Shown in pieces: positions 1 to 10,137 of a stretch of 64,000 bases of DNA. A program made the position numbers and the translations under genes. The first letter of the stretch is position 1. The number at the start of each line of letters is the position of its first letter. This DNA comes from UBA5209 sp964625015 (GTDB lineage: Bacteria > Patescibacteriota > Dojkabacteria > SC72), in NCBI GenBank assembly GCA_964625015.1, contig CAZUZI010000001.1, forward strand, positions 1-64,000. The letters run 5' to 3'. The notes beneath the pieces were generated by a model. It made no database searches. It was not told the origin of the DNA and was given only the letters and a program-made list of their open reading frames with translations.

Positions 1-723
1 TTCTTTCTGCTTTGTACTGGAAGATTTAATCTTTTTGATACTCCAGAATCTAAGGGGTTTAATCCCTCTCATATATATCATTCCCTCTCCACTACAAGGT
101 GCATCTAGAAGAACTTTATCAAAGTAGTCCGGATATTTTTTTCCAAAGTCTCTACCATCACTTATAGTTATTTTTATACTCTTTGCACCGAATTGATCTA
201 CAACATTGCGTAGTGAGTTTGTTCTACTAATTTCTACTTCATTTGCAAGTATTTCAGCCTTATTTTCTGTAAGCTGTGCAATATGTGTACTTTTACTACC
301 AGGTGCAGCACACATATCTAGTATCCTTTCTTTTGGTTTTGGATCGAGTACTACTGCCGCAAGTATGCTTGAGAGATTTTGTATATAGAAGAAACCTTCC
401 TTGTACTCTTCGGTTTGAGATACTTCTGCCTTATCTTTGTTATTTACAAAATATACATCCTTAACCCATTTTACCTCTTCTAACTCATATCCTTTATCAA
501 CTAAAGAGTCGTATATCTTTTTTGTATTTCCTTTAAGTGAGTTTAATCTAATTGTTGTTCTTGCTCTTTGACTGAAGAGTGGCATTATATCTTTCTTTGG
601 CATCATTAAAATACTAGCTATCCTAGAGATAAAGATACCCTCTTTCGTAAAGAATTCACCTTTATCATTTGGATTGAATGATCTTCTCTTCTTAAAATTT
701 GTTCTCAATTTCTTTCCCCTCAT
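1..723 (-). CDS. RsmB/RsmF-family rRNA m5C methyltransferase, 3' part outside window
   Basis: This reading frame starts with ATG at 723 and runs off the left edge of the window without a stop, so only about 240 N-terminal residues are visible. The S-adenosylmethionine motif I reads DMCAAPGSKSTHIAQL and motif IV reads DAPCSGEGM, with the catalytic-type Cys after Pro. This is the signature of the NOL1/NOP2/Sun (RsmB, RsmF) family, which makes 5-methylcytosine in rRNA. The start shares one base with the stop of the upstream rsmE gene (TAATG), so the two are very likely co-transcribed and translationally coupled. The exact target cytosine cannot be told from this fragment. Confidence 0.9.
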   Translation of the reverse strand, partial: MRGKKLRTNFKKRRSFNPNDKGEFFTKEGIFISRIASILMMPKKDIMPLFSQRARTTIRLNSLKGNTKKIYDSLVDKGYELEEVKWVKDVYFVNNKDKAEVSQTEEYKEGFFYIQNLSSILAAVVLDPKPKERILDMCAAPGSKSTHIAQLTENKAEILANEVEISRTNSLRNVVDQFGAKSIKITISDGRDFGKKYPDYFDKVLLDAPCSGEGMIYMRGIKPLRFWSIKKIKSSSTKQKE

Positions 724-1451
724 TATATTTCTCCTTTTAAGTATTTAATTATGCTACCGATAACTAACCCTGTAGATTCTGTTCTTAGAATATTACCTTG
801 TAATCTTACAAAACTAAATCCTAATTCTTTAAAAATATTAATATCTTTCTCACTCCAACCTTTCTCAGGTCCTATTGCAATTACAAACGGTTTTTTTATA
901 TTTATGCCCTTAATGTACTGTGCTAATGAAATTGTATCTACATTCTCTAGTGCTAAGCATAGTTTGTTTGAATCTTTTTCAACAACTAAGCTTGATATCT
1001 TTATTGGCTTCTCTATTTGTGTGTCCCTAAGAGTATGAGATTGTTCCTTTGCATCCTTTATGATCTTTCTCCATAGGCCGTAATCCTTTATTGCTTGATT
1101 CTTACTCCTTAGAGAGTATTTACTCTCTATTGGTACTATTCTTTCTATACCTAACTCTACGGATTTTTCAACGAAGTAGTTAAATTTAGAAGAATTACTC
1201 AATGATTGAATTATTGTAATACCACTATCTTCTATCTTTTCCTTATCACTTACCTTCTCTTTTATTTCAATTTCTACAGAATTCTTCTGTATGTCCGTAA
1301 TTATTGCTAGGAATATAGATGTATAGTTTTCTATTTCAACTATATCCTCAATGTTGAGATTGAGAACATCTACCACAAAGGTACTATCCTTGTCCGAAAG
1401 ATGTGTAATATCTCCCTCTTCAATTGTATGCCCAATAAAGAATCTATTCAT
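723..1451 (-). CDS. rsmE: 16S rRNA (uracil(1498)-N(3))-methyltransferase RsmE
   Basis: The 242-residue product has the usual RsmE length. Its C-terminal half is a SPOUT (knotted) methyltransferase domain: the IGPEKGWSEKD motif near residue 190 and the LQGNILRTEST motif near 218 form the SAM-binding trefoil knot. The N-terminal ~70 residues correspond to the PUA-like RNA-binding domain. RsmE methylates U1498 in the decoding region of 16S rRNA. It lies directly upstream of, and overlaps by one base, a second rRNA methyltransferase gene, giving a small rRNA-modification operon. Confidence 0.93.
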   Translation of the reverse strand: MNRFFIGHTIEEGDITHLSDKDSTFVVDVLNLNIEDIVEIENYTSIFLAIITDIQKNSVEIEIKEKVSDKEKIEDSGITIIQSLSNSSKFNYFVEKSVELGIERIVPIESKYSLRSKNQAIKDYGLWRKIIKDAKEQSHTLRDTQIEKPIKISSLVVEKDSNKLCLALENVDTISLAQYIKGINIKKPFVIAIGPEKGWSEKDINIFKELGFSFVRLQGNILRTESTGLVIGSIIKYLKGEI

Positions 1452-1554
1452 ATCTCATATTATACCATTAAATATGCTCTTTTTTACTATACAATCTTGA
1501 CTCTATATCGTAAAAAAGATATATCTTAAATATGTAAATTTTGATATTGGACAT

Positions 1555-1848
1555 ATGGATACAATACCTAGTGTATATTGGATGATTATTATTGCAGTAT
1601 TAGTCGGGTTTGTATGCTTCGTACTTTATCAGTTAGGTGATCTCATCAAAGAGTCAAAGAATACAGTAATTGAAGCAAGGAAGACAATATCTAAGCTCAC
1701 ACCATTGTTAGATGATGTTACAGATATCGTTAGTACAGCAAAAGATACTGTACATGAGGTTAATGGATTAATTATTCGTCCTGTAAGGAAGATTTCCTCT
1801 ATACTTTCTGTTGCATCTGGGTTTGTTGATGGTGTTACAAAGAAGTAG
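1555..1848 (+). CDS. small single-pass membrane protein, DUF948-like
   Basis: A 97-residue protein with one N-terminal transmembrane helix (about residues 8-28), followed by an amphipathic helical stretch rich in Val, Ile, Lys and Asp (LLDDVTDIVSTAKDTVHEV) and a short C-terminal hydrophobic patch. Helix plus regularly spaced helical repeat resembles DUF948/YtxG-like small envelope proteins, but the match is by pattern only. It is followed 41 bases later by the FN3 protein gene. Function unknown; probably a membrane-anchored helical protein. Confidence 0.7.
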   Translation: MDTIPSVYWMIIIAVLVGFVCFVLYQLGDLIKESKNTVIEARKTISKLTPLLDDVTDIVSTAKDTVHEVNGLIIRPVRKISSILSVASGFVDGVTKK

Positions 1849-1889
1849 TTTTCATTGCGAATCTCCTTTTCTCTCTGTATTATAAATAG

Positions 1890-3515
1890 ATGAATTTGAC
1901 TCCATATCAGAAGAAACAACTTGGTATATTTTTAGCATTAATAGTTGGTATTCCTCTTACAATTTTTGCTGTATATCAGGGTGTACAGTTAATACTTAGG
2001 GCTAGCACAGAGGCATCTCCTACAGATGTAATTGTTACCAATTTAACTACAAACTCTCTAAGTATTACTTGGTTTACAGATGTCTCTGCAGAAGGATATG
2101 TTGTTCCTGTTTTGAACGGTTCGGAGCAAAGTCCAGTAAGAGATAAAAGGGGGAGTGGTAAAAGAACTTCTCACTATGTTGAGTTAAAGAGTTTGGAGCC
2201 AAATACCCCATACTCTTTTGTAATATATTCTGGTGGTAAAAAATATACGAATGAAGGTGGTGTAAACTATGAATTTACAACAGCTTCTGTTGGAGTGGAT
2301 ACACCAATACCCAATCCTGTTCATGGATCTGTGACTGGAGTCTCTGGTGATGATGTCATTGTATATATCTTCCCTAAGAACAAGAGTGCATATCCTGTAT
2401 CTACAACAATACCAAATGGTGGTAACTGGATTGTAGATCTTTCATCATTAAGAAAGATTAGTGACAAGAATCTCCTAAAAGTTACTGATGATACTGAACT
2501 TGTACTTCTAGCAAAGAATACATCTGGTAAAGGTGCTGTACTTGAAGGCGCTTACTCAGCACTTTTTGACAGCAACGGAAAACTGAATCAGACATTATCG
2601 CTGCAAATAGAGGAATCAGAAAATTTGATTTCATATTTTCCTGATGAGTCAAAATTAGGTAGTGCTCCTGTACAAGAACCTGAAACTCCAACAAAACCAA
2701 CAGTACCGACTACACCTACTACTCCTAGTACACCTAGTGACAATGATGATGAAGAGGAAAATACAGATACAAATTATGAAATAGTTCACGATTTAAAATG
2801 GGTTGATATGGTTACAAGTGATGAGCAGAGTTCTCTTGAATCTGGCGAAAGTACTGTCCTTGTAACGAATTTAACAGATGTAGGATTTACAGTTGTGTGG
2901 AGATCTCCTTCTAAGGTTGAAGGATATATTAAGTATGGAACAAGCAAAACAGCACTTTCAGAGGAAGTATGGGATGTAAGAGATGGTTTAGCCAGTAGAA
3001 ACACATACTATTCCCATATAGTAGAAAGTGAGAGATTGGAGCCTGATTCAACTTACTACTTTGAGATATATTCAGGTACTGAGAAATACAATAAATCTGG
3101 AACGATGTATACAGTAAAAACATATTCTACACTTACTACTCCTCCTCCGTTTGAAACAAAGTCTGGTTCAGTATCGAATACCTCTACACCTTCAGAATGG
3201 ATTGTAATTGCAAAGATATCCGATGATGATGAAGCTGGTACACTTGGTAGCTCTGGATATATTTCCACTGTTCCAGATGATAACGGGAATTGGATTCTGA
3301 CAATAGGGGATGTTCGAAGTGAAGATGGAAGTTCATACTTCTCCTTTTCTAATTCTGATATCTTAAGTACATATTTACTTGGTGCTAGTACGAAGTTTTT
3401 TGATAATAAGATATCTGTATCAGAGGTAGGTCTTGATGTTTCTAGTATTGGAGGATTAAATACTCTTACCAAAGTAAAATTGCTTTCTGATTATGGAATA
3501 GCTAATATTAAATAG
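1890..3515 (+). CDS. membrane-anchored surface protein with two FN3-type domains
   Basis: The 541-residue protein starts with a transmembrane anchor (about residues 10-33). Two similar halves follow. Each has a fibronectin type III-like domain (about 45-130 and 318-412; both contain VTNLT..., a Trp strand, and E..L.P.T.Y.F.IYSG) and then a beta domain containing GNWI (about 140-235 and 415-535). A Pro/Thr-rich then acidic linker (about 262-295) separates the halves, so the gene arose by internal duplication. Such proteins usually face outward and bind surface partners. A TATTAT -10-like box at 1878-1883 is only 6 bases from the ATG, suggesting a leaderless message. Confidence 0.8.
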   Translation: MNLTPYQKKQLGIFLALIVGIPLTIFAVYQGVQLILRASTEASPTDVIVTNLTTNSLSITWFTDVSAEGYVVPVLNGSEQSPVRDKRGSGKRTSHYVELKSLEPNTPYSFVIYSGGKKYTNEGGVNYEFTTASVGVDTPIPNPVHGSVTGVSGDDVIVYIFPKNKSAYPVSTTIPNGGNWIVDLSSLRKISDKNLLKVTDDTELVLLAKNTSGKGAVLEGAYSALFDSNGKLNQTLSLQIEESENLISYFPDESKLGSAPVQEPETPTKPTVPTTPTTPSTPSDNDDEEENTDTNYEIVHDLKWVDMVTSDEQSSLESGESTVLVTNLTDVGFTVVWRSPSKVEGYIKYGTSKTALSEEVWDVRDGLASRNTYYSHIVESERLEPDSTYYFEIYSGTEKYNKSGTMYTVKTYSTLTTPPPFETKSGSVSNTSTPSEWIVIAKISDDDEAGTLGSSGYISTVPDDNGNWILTIGDVRSEDGSSYFSFSNSDILSTYLLGASTKFFDNKISVSEVGLDVSSIGGLNTLTKVKLLSDYGIANIK

Positions 3516-3567
3516 TGTTTGAGAATTGAGTTAAAATGCTTTAGAATCAATACACTTTTATATATTT

Positions 3568-4896
3568 ATGAAGCGAATCTTAAACAAATTAAAACCAATA
3601 CTATTTCTTTTTGTAATGACATCTGTGTCATTAATGACTGTTTTTGTTGTTAATCAATTAAGGAATAAGCCAATACAAACACAGATTAAAGCTCAAGAAG
3701 AGAGTATTATAGATAACAGTAGTGCTACACAGCAGATAAATGATACTGCTCAGCCACAAAAGATAGATGAAAGTAATCAGGGGGTAGTGTTACAAGCTGC
3801 AACTGGAAGTCCTAACTCCTGTAAGAATGCATTAAAGATCCAATCATACTCAGCTTGTGAAAGGCAGGGTTCGGGTTCTATAGATGGTGCAACAGGGACG
3901 AGATCTGGTGAAATGATAAGTAAGGATGCACAGATTATCTTAATAGATGCCTCTATTCCTCTTGAGCTATTCGCTGGTTCTGATGTAAAAGATTCGAATA
4001 GGAAGCTGACTACAACGACTCCGATATACAAGCCTGCAGGTGAACAGATTGATGAAAAGCTTGCTAACAACTATTTGACTCCTGGTACCCAGATAGATGA
4101 GTACAAGCCTTGGAGTGCAATGAGTCCTTTCTCAACAATTATTTCCACAATATTTGGTAAAGCGGGTAAGACAAGTCAAGAAGAGGAAGTTGTTGTACAG
4201 GAAACAATTAGAAACAAGTGTGAGAAGTGTAATAACCCTTCTAATGTAAATCCTGATAAGACAAACAAGATCTCGGAATTTTTAAATGATAGTACATATA
4301 GAGTCCCTGGTGAGAAGGATAAAGTAAAAGCAAGTGATGCTATTGAATCATGCGGAGATGATAGTAAAGTAACTTTTGTAGAGTGGCCAAATGATCAGAG
4401 AAAGATGTGTAGGATGAATGTACCTGCTACAACAATAGCCCTTATTAAAACTGGAATTACTGATGGAATATGGGATAAATGTAGGGGTTTGGCTAGAGAT
4501 GAGAATGGAAACCCTATCTCTCCTGGCGATGACTGTATATTTGTTGAGGACATTATTATTAAAGTAGAATCTGTATTTGGTTCTGATACTGAGTGTCCAG
4601 ATGGTATTTGTACAAATAAATATATGAATACAAGAAATAAAGCTGCACTATCTCCTACTGATTCCTCTTCATATTCTGATAAGGTATACTATACAACTAG
4701 CTGTACAGTTGCATTGGCTGGAAAACCAGTTAAAGTAAAGTGTGCATGGGATGTATCTCATCTCTTTAAAGAAAGAAAGCTTTCTGAATATGATGATCTT
4801 CCAAGTATTGAAAGTACTCCTAGTAAGAGTGCATATCAAGAATATTTACAAGGAGAGGCAACTCGCCGAAGTAGTGAAAAAGCAGTACCGTTATAA
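3568..4896 (+). CDS. Cys-rich membrane-anchored protein of unknown function
   Basis: A 442-residue protein with an N-terminal signal-anchor (about residues 11-30) and then a long extracytoplasmic part. It carries many cysteines, several in pairs (KCEKCNN near 218, CRGLARDENG and DDC near 305-320, TECPDGIC near 345, and CTVALAG...KCAW near 380-395), which suggests disulfides formed outside the membrane. A DsbA-like thiol oxidoreductase is encoded at 40768-41559 and could act on it. The gene is 20 bases upstream of the TrbL-like gene, so it is probably part of the same envelope apparatus. No known domain recognised. Confidence 0.75.
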   Translation: MKRILNKLKPILFLFVMTSVSLMTVFVVNQLRNKPIQTQIKAQEESIIDNSSATQQINDTAQPQKIDESNQGVVLQAATGSPNSCKNALKIQSYSACERQGSGSIDGATGTRSGEMISKDAQIILIDASIPLELFAGSDVKDSNRKLTTTTPIYKPAGEQIDEKLANNYLTPGTQIDEYKPWSAMSPFSTIISTIFGKAGKTSQEEEVVVQETIRNKCEKCNNPSNVNPDKTNKISEFLNDSTYRVPGEKDKVKASDAIESCGDDSKVTFVEWPNDQRKMCRMNVPATTIALIKTGITDGIWDKCRGLARDENGNPISPGDDCIFVEDIIIKVESVFGSDTECPDGICTNKYMNTRNKAALSPTDSSSYSDKVYYTTSCTVALAGKPVKVKCAWDVSHLFKERKLSEYDDLPSIESTPSKSAYQEYLQGEATRRSSEKAVPL

Positions 4897-4916
4897 TAAT
4901 TTATAAAAATATAAAA

Positions 4917-6410
4917 ATGGGAATATCAAGAAAGATATATGATCTTTTTCTTAAGATAAGAGAATTTGTTAATAGGAAATCTTTTTATAATTCTTTTGTA
5001 GCATTCCTTTCGTTAATACTTTTTTTTGGCGTAATGAATGTTTATGCACAGGAAGAGGGTAAGATATCTCCAGATTGGGATGGTACAAAGCAATTTCATA
5101 ATGGGATAAGCGGTGCTGAAGATGATGAAGATAATATGAATAGTAGGCAAGGTTTGGAAGTTTTGAATACTGCATGGACAGCTCTCTCTATTGCAGCCCC
5201 TGAGATTACAGAGAATGGTGAAGAAGTTCTTGGGAATTCAAATATTCCATCAGATCTAAAAAGAGGACTGTTAGGAATGGCTGAAGATGCTGGTAACATG
5301 GCGTATGCTTCATATCCATCTATTAATGTACAAGAACATTTAGCACAACAGTGGGTTCCTGGATATGATGAAAAGGTTACTGGTCTTTATGCACAGAATT
5401 CTGCATCTGGTCATATCTCTGGATATGAAGAGTTATCTAATACAGGCATTATTAGTCTTTGGAATAGGGTATTAAATCTTTCGTATGTCGCATTTGTTGT
5501 TGTAATGATTGTTGCAGGGTTTATGATTATGTTTAGACACAAGCTCGGTGGACAGACAATGGTTACTATCGGAAATATATTACCAGGAGTAATAACTTCA
5601 TTGATACTTGCTACTTTTAGTTTCGCAATAGCAGGATTAGTAATTGATTTAGGTGGTGTCGTGACCGGTCTTGTTGCATTCATACTTGGTGAGAATTCTG
5701 AGATTCAATCAATATCAGGGCTATGGTCAATCATGGCTAGTGTATTTACTGGAGGGGTTGGTTTAACATCATTAATTAGTGGTGCAGCTGGAGGAGTTGG
5801 TCTTGCGATAGGTGGGAAGTCACTCCTTGCCCTTGCAGGTGCTACCGCTGGTGCAGGAGCAGGAGCCCCTGTATTGCTTCCTATCGTTGGTGCAGTTGGA
5901 GTAATTGGAGTAGTATTTGCTCTTGTTATTGTTGGTATTATCTTTGTAGGTGCTATTAAAGTCCTTATTACTCTTTATAAAGCACTCTTCTCTCTTTTGC
6001 TTAATGTCATATTGGGGCCAATTCAGATAACAATGGGTGCATTCCCAGGTAATAGTCATATGATAAAGAACTGGTTCCTTTCTGTTGTAAGAAATGTGTT
6101 AGTATTTCCTGTTGTTCTTTTTATCGTTAATTTACCAAATGCATTAGCATCTGCAGGAGATGTCTTCTTAAGGTTCCCTGGTAAATTGGTATATGAAGAT
6201 CCTAGTACATATGCACCAAGTGGTATAGAAGCAACTGCAGGAATTTTTCTTTTCATTTTAAAGATATTTGTACTTTACTATGCAGCTCAAGCTCCAAAGT
6301 TCTTGGAACAATGGTTCCCACCAGCAGATGATAAAACCATTAAAGAAGGATTTGAAGCTGCAAAGAAGGGTCTCACTGGTATCCCATTAGTTGGTGGACT
6401 ATTTAGATAA
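4917..6410 (+). CDS. polytopic membrane protein, TrbL/VirB6-like
   Basis: A 497-residue protein with a signal sequence (about residues 22-45, ending VYA) followed by a hydrophilic region and then at least five to six hydrophobic segments (about 190-212, 225-250, 272-300, 315-360, 385-410 and 440-462). The central part is very rich in Gly and Ala, with a GATAGAGAGAP-type stretch. This layout matches the TrbL/VirB6 inner-membrane channel component of type IV secretion-like machines, though the assignment rests on topology and neighbourhood rather than a diagnostic motif. No VirB4 or VirD4 ATPase is in this window. Confidence 0.6.
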   Translation: MGISRKIYDLFLKIREFVNRKSFYNSFVAFLSLILFFGVMNVYAQEEGKISPDWDGTKQFHNGISGAEDDEDNMNSRQGLEVLNTAWTALSIAAPEITENGEEVLGNSNIPSDLKRGLLGMAEDAGNMAYASYPSINVQEHLAQQWVPGYDEKVTGLYAQNSASGHISGYEELSNTGIISLWNRVLNLSYVAFVVVMIVAGFMIMFRHKLGGQTMVTIGNILPGVITSLILATFSFAIAGLVIDLGGVVTGLVAFILGENSEIQSISGLWSIMASVFTGGVGLTSLISGAAGGVGLAIGGKSLLALAGATAGAGAGAPVLLPIVGAVGVIGVVFALVIVGIIFVGAIKVLITLYKALFSLLLNVILGPIQITMGAFPGNSHMIKNWFLSVVRNVLVFPVVLFIVNLPNALASAGDVFLRFPGKLVYEDPSTYAPSGIEATAGIFLFILKIFVLYYAAQAPKFLEQWFPPADDKTIKEGFEAAKKGLTGIPLVGGLFR

Positions 6411-6420
6411 TAACTGATGT

Positions 6421-9129
6421 ATGGCAAAAAAAAGACCGACTTCAGACAATTTTGATGCCTTAGGCAGTGTCTTCGACTTTATCTTCACAGAAGCTGAAAA
6501 GAAGCCAGATAAACGAAGGCCAATTAAACCTACAGGTGTTGCTGGTGATAGCAAATTAACAGATGCTATGTTTGCAGCATTAGAGATGCCTGGAACATTT
6601 GTTTCAGATTCCGTAATAAGGGAATTCAATGGTGCAATAAATGTTGAGATGGGCAAAATCTCATATTCAACCTTAGATCAAAAAGTAAAGCTTACCAGTA
6701 CTGGCCTCATTGATCTCCTAAGAGATCCAGAAAAGGCATTTAACAAAATGGCAGAAGGTGCAAAAGCAGAACGGGCAGCAGGTAGAGCAGTATTTTTAAG
6801 AAATAGTATGGAAGATCTTTTGGCAAATGCATGGGCTCATAAATATGGAGATATTGAAGCAAGGAAAGCAATATATGGGACTACATTAAGTAAAGAGAAA
6901 TTGGAGAAGCGAAGACAACAGAAGGGTATGGAAGCCCAGGAGAAGTTAAAGAGTGCGCAACTTAGCAAAGCAGTTGCAGAGTTCGGTCATGCAAACCGAG
7001 ATTCTGTTCATGATCTAGATTTCGTCTCAAACAGATCTTTTGAAATTATAAAGAATAGTACATTTAAAAAAGGACAGTGGGAGAAATTAAGTGATAGTGA
7101 TAGATCTTTATTTACTCAGATGGTATCAGGTACTTTAAAAAAGGAGATCTATTATGACAAAGGTGTAAGAAAAGAACGTTTAGTACCTGTAAAGGTTGAA
7201 GATGTAAAGAAATTCTTAATGAATAGAAGTGGAGTATTAGGAGCAAAAGAGGCATATGAGACATCCAATAGGTATGGAAGATTTGTAGACAGTGTACTCG
7301 AAGGTAAAAATGCTGATTTGTATGACATTAATCAATACCAATCTCTTGAGAGGTGGAATCTGAAAAAAAGAATTGATGATCCTAAAACAACAGATGAAGA
7401 AAAAAAGATATATGAAAAAACTCAATATCTTCTTCAGAGAGATATAAAAAATCTACAGGATTCGATTAATGATATAAAACTTCAATTAAGATCTGCTACT
7501 ACAGATGATGAAAAAAAACTGCTAAAGGGGCAATTGAAAGATGCACAAGGGGCATTAAGAATAATAGGAAGCCATAATATATTTGGAAGGATAGGACAAG
7601 TTGAAGGATATCTTGGGTCGTTAAGAGAAATCTATGGAGGTATATCTGGTGCGAACTTGACGGCCAGTATACTTGGTGGTCAATTCTTTAACAATGATGA
7701 GAATAGAATTTTTAATCCTGTTGCTGAAGACCCGGAAGTAATAGGAGGAATAAAGATGTATGTTGCAAAGCACTCTACATATGGTAATGGTAAACCAAAG
7801 GCTTTGATAAATGCATATAACGAATTAGGTACACGAATGTACTACCTTACACCGAGATCTATCTTTAGAACATTCTTCTATAACGGTGAGGGGTTTGCAT
7901 TCCTCTTTCATGAGAGACTTAAACAGGTAAATAGTATTGAAGGCTTCGGTGCATTGGGTATTAATACCTTTAAAATGTTCGAAAAAGATGGTGACTATGA
8001 TGCCACTGTTTCAAAGCTTCTTGCAAGTGCGACTGGTAAGCTTAAGCCTGAGGACTATGCAAAGTTAGAGAAAATGCTAAAAAGTAACAAAGGAATGTTC
8101 AAAGCTATTAAGACATTCAGTCTACCATTCAGAATACAAGATTCAGTACAAACATACTTTAAAAAAAGATACGCCGAAAGATTTAGACATTGGCTTCGGA
8201 ACAGGATATTAAAGAGTCCTAGGCTTTTAAAGATGTTTACAAATGCAGGGGCAGAGAAGCTTCTTGCAAGATGGGTTGCAAAGGGTGGTATTGATGTACT
8301 TGTAAGATCAGTAATTACAGCTATAGCAGGTACTTTGGGAATTGCTTTAGGTCCAATTGGTAGTGCTCTTGTAACAGCTGTTACATGGGTAGCTACAGAT
8401 TTTGTTGTTAAAACTATTGGTGTATTACTTAATATATTTAAATGGGTGATAATAGGTATTGTTGGTTTAATTGTATTTGTAATAGGAGTTGGGTCTAACA
8501 ATATTGCAAAATTTAATAAAGAAACTCTTTCATATAGATCAGAAGTACCTGGAGATGTTGTCATGTGTCCTTTGTATGAGGAAGTAGAATTAGAAGAGGG
8601 AGAGGATCCTTGGGGAGATACAATCGTACCTCCTCCATCAGGAGAGAGCTGTGTGATAGGGGCAGGATCATTTTCATGTTCACAGGGGTTTGTTGATGTC
8701 AATGGATGGACACACCAGAATATGAAAGCAAATATGCCTGTTGACCTAACAGGAATATCATATATATATGCACCTCAATTCTGTGATACAGGTAATTGTA
8801 GTATTACAAGGATTGCGAAAATTAATTGTAGTGATCAATCAAAAGCAGGAGGAGTTGTTGAATTAACTGCAAGTACTGGTAGCACCACATACGTATTTAA
8901 ACTCTTACATGTAAAACCTCTTGCAGGATTAGGAGAAAAACTCTCTGGTGGACAACCCGTTGCTGTAGTTCAAGATCGTCCAGAGGTTGAGAAAGGAAAC
9001 TGTTGGACTGGTAAGCATTTGCACTTAGAGACAAAACAGAATGGTTCAACTGTAGATCCATTAAAGTTGTTACAAGGTTTTAGTTGTGGTGTGCCTAATG
9101 AAACTGGTTGTGCAAACTCAGGTTCTTAA
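6421..9129 (+). CDS. large membrane protein with C-terminal M23/LytM-like domain
   Basis: A 902-residue protein beginning 10 bases after the TrbL-like gene. About 620 mostly hydrophilic, helical residues (Lys/Glu-rich coiled regions near 150-190 and 300-380) precede two or three membrane segments (about 625-700). The last ~160 residues resemble a peptidase M23/LytM domain: a Trp-Thr-His followed by Asp, YAP, LLHVKP, GQPVAVVQ, and the metal-ligand motif HLHLE near 866. The first His and Asp are spaced more widely (9 residues between) than the usual HxxxD, so zinc binding and peptidoglycan hydrolysis are uncertain. In secretion systems such domains open the wall. Confidence 0.7.
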   Translation: MAKKRPTSDNFDALGSVFDFIFTEAEKKPDKRRPIKPTGVAGDSKLTDAMFAALEMPGTFVSDSVIREFNGAINVEMGKISYSTLDQKVKLTSTGLIDLLRDPEKAFNKMAEGAKAERAAGRAVFLRNSMEDLLANAWAHKYGDIEARKAIYGTTLSKEKLEKRRQQKGMEAQEKLKSAQLSKAVAEFGHANRDSVHDLDFVSNRSFEIIKNSTFKKGQWEKLSDSDRSLFTQMVSGTLKKEIYYDKGVRKERLVPVKVEDVKKFLMNRSGVLGAKEAYETSNRYGRFVDSVLEGKNADLYDINQYQSLERWNLKKRIDDPKTTDEEKKIYEKTQYLLQRDIKNLQDSINDIKLQLRSATTDDEKKLLKGQLKDAQGALRIIGSHNIFGRIGQVEGYLGSLREIYGGISGANLTASILGGQFFNNDENRIFNPVAEDPEVIGGIKMYVAKHSTYGNGKPKALINAYNELGTRMYYLTPRSIFRTFFYNGEGFAFLFHERLKQVNSIEGFGALGINTFKMFEKDGDYDATVSKLLASATGKLKPEDYAKLEKMLKSNKGMFKAIKTFSLPFRIQDSVQTYFKKRYAERFRHWLRNRILKSPRLLKMFTNAGAEKLLARWVAKGGIDVLVRSVITAIAGTLGIALGPIGSALVTAVTWVATDFVVKTIGVLLNIFKWVIIGIVGLIVFVIGVGSNNIAKFNKETLSYRSEVPGDVVMCPLYEEVELEEGEDPWGDTIVPPPSGESCVIGAGSFSCSQGFVDVNGWTHQNMKANMPVDLTGISYIYAPQFCDTGNCSITRIAKINCSDQSKAGGVVELTASTGSTTYVFKLLHVKPLAGLGEKLSGGQPVAVVQDRPEVEKGNCWTGKHLHLETKQNGSTVDPLKLLQGFSCGVPNETGCANSGS

Positions 9130-9151
9130 AGTAAATTAAAACTGTCTGAAG

Positions 9152-10123
9152 ATGAAAATACAGGGAAGTAAAAAGAATGCACTGATAGTGCTCGTTGTAT
9201 TTATATCAGTTCTTGTTGTAGTACTTGGTATTGTTTTGTACTCAACTTTCTCTAAAAAACATCCTGAAGAGCCACTACCAATCAAGAACTTGGGTAAAAC
9301 TGAACAGAGCATTGATATTAAATCTCTAGAAATGGATAGTAAAATTAAGGACGTATCAGTGTATTTTGTAGAACCTAAATTGCATATTAAGCAGGTAGAG
9401 GAAATGATAGATAGGATGGGGCTATCCCTTGATAGGAAGGATACAGTTTCTAATTCATATATTGAGTGGAGTGATGATGAGAATAGTTTTGTATATGATT
9501 CTGTATCTGATACTGTTACATTCCAGTTAACAAGGAAAGTATCTGTGGAAAGAGGGTTAGAATCTTTTACTACTGTATTTGAGAAATATTTTAATTTGAA
9601 ATATGAATTTAAACTTGTTGGTGAAAGAAATAACTCTGATGGTGGAGTTACATATTACGGATCCAGATTACTCGATGGAATTACTGTTCAGTACGGTGCT
9701 GAGTATGAATACAGCGATATTTTAGAATTTGATAAAAATGGGAATATTGTTTCTGGTCAGTTACTGTTGGCTCAAATAGATAAATATGATTTATATTTGC
9801 CATTGATTTCTAAAGTAGAATTAAGCAAATATATTAATACAAAGAGTTACCCAAAAGAGCACTATGTTAACAGTGAAATATTAGTGGATACAATTAATCT
9901 TAACTATTTAGATGATAAATGGGGAGATATTGAAAAAACTCTTAAAGATTGTAAAGCTCAAGATTACGAACTGATATTCCTGTATAAGACATCTAACCAA
10001 GGATATTTACTTCCTGCATACAAGATATCTTCTAATTGTGTTGTAACAAATGAAAATCAAGAGTATTCAGTGCCTGCAACATTCTATGTAAATGCTGCAG
10101 ACCCAAGATATGTAACCTTGTGA
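9152..10123 (+). CDS. single-pass membrane protein of unknown function
   Basis: A 323-residue protein with an N-terminal transmembrane helix (about residues 10-30) and a predicted extracytoplasmic mixed alpha/beta body. The C-terminus has a short conserved-looking run (YLLPAYKISSN, then YSVPATFYVNA). It sits 22 bases after the M23-like gene and its stop lies just before the next gene, so it is probably co-transcribed with both. No catalytic motif is visible. It may be an accessory subunit of the envelope apparatus encoded here, which is inference from position only. Confidence 0.7.
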   Translation: MKIQGSKKNALIVLVVFISVLVVVLGIVLYSTFSKKHPEEPLPIKNLGKTEQSIDIKSLEMDSKIKDVSVYFVEPKLHIKQVEEMIDRMGLSLDRKDTVSNSYIEWSDDENSFVYDSVSDTVTFQLTRKVSVERGLESFTTVFEKYFNLKYEFKLVGERNNSDGGVTYYGSRLLDGITVQYGAEYEYSDILEFDKNGNIVSGQLLLAQIDKYDLYLPLISKVELSKYINTKSYPKEHYVNSEILVDTINLNYLDDKWGDIEKTLKDCKAQDYELIFLYKTSNQGYLLPAYKISSNCVVTNENQEYSVPATFYVNAADPRYVTL

Positions 10124-10137
10124 TACAATGTATTGAA

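Noticed and set aside
8055..8702. Minus-strand 215-codon frame opposite the 902-residue protein
   Set aside because: Lies wholly inside a well-supported gene and has Thr/Pro/Ile-rich shadow composition with no domain.
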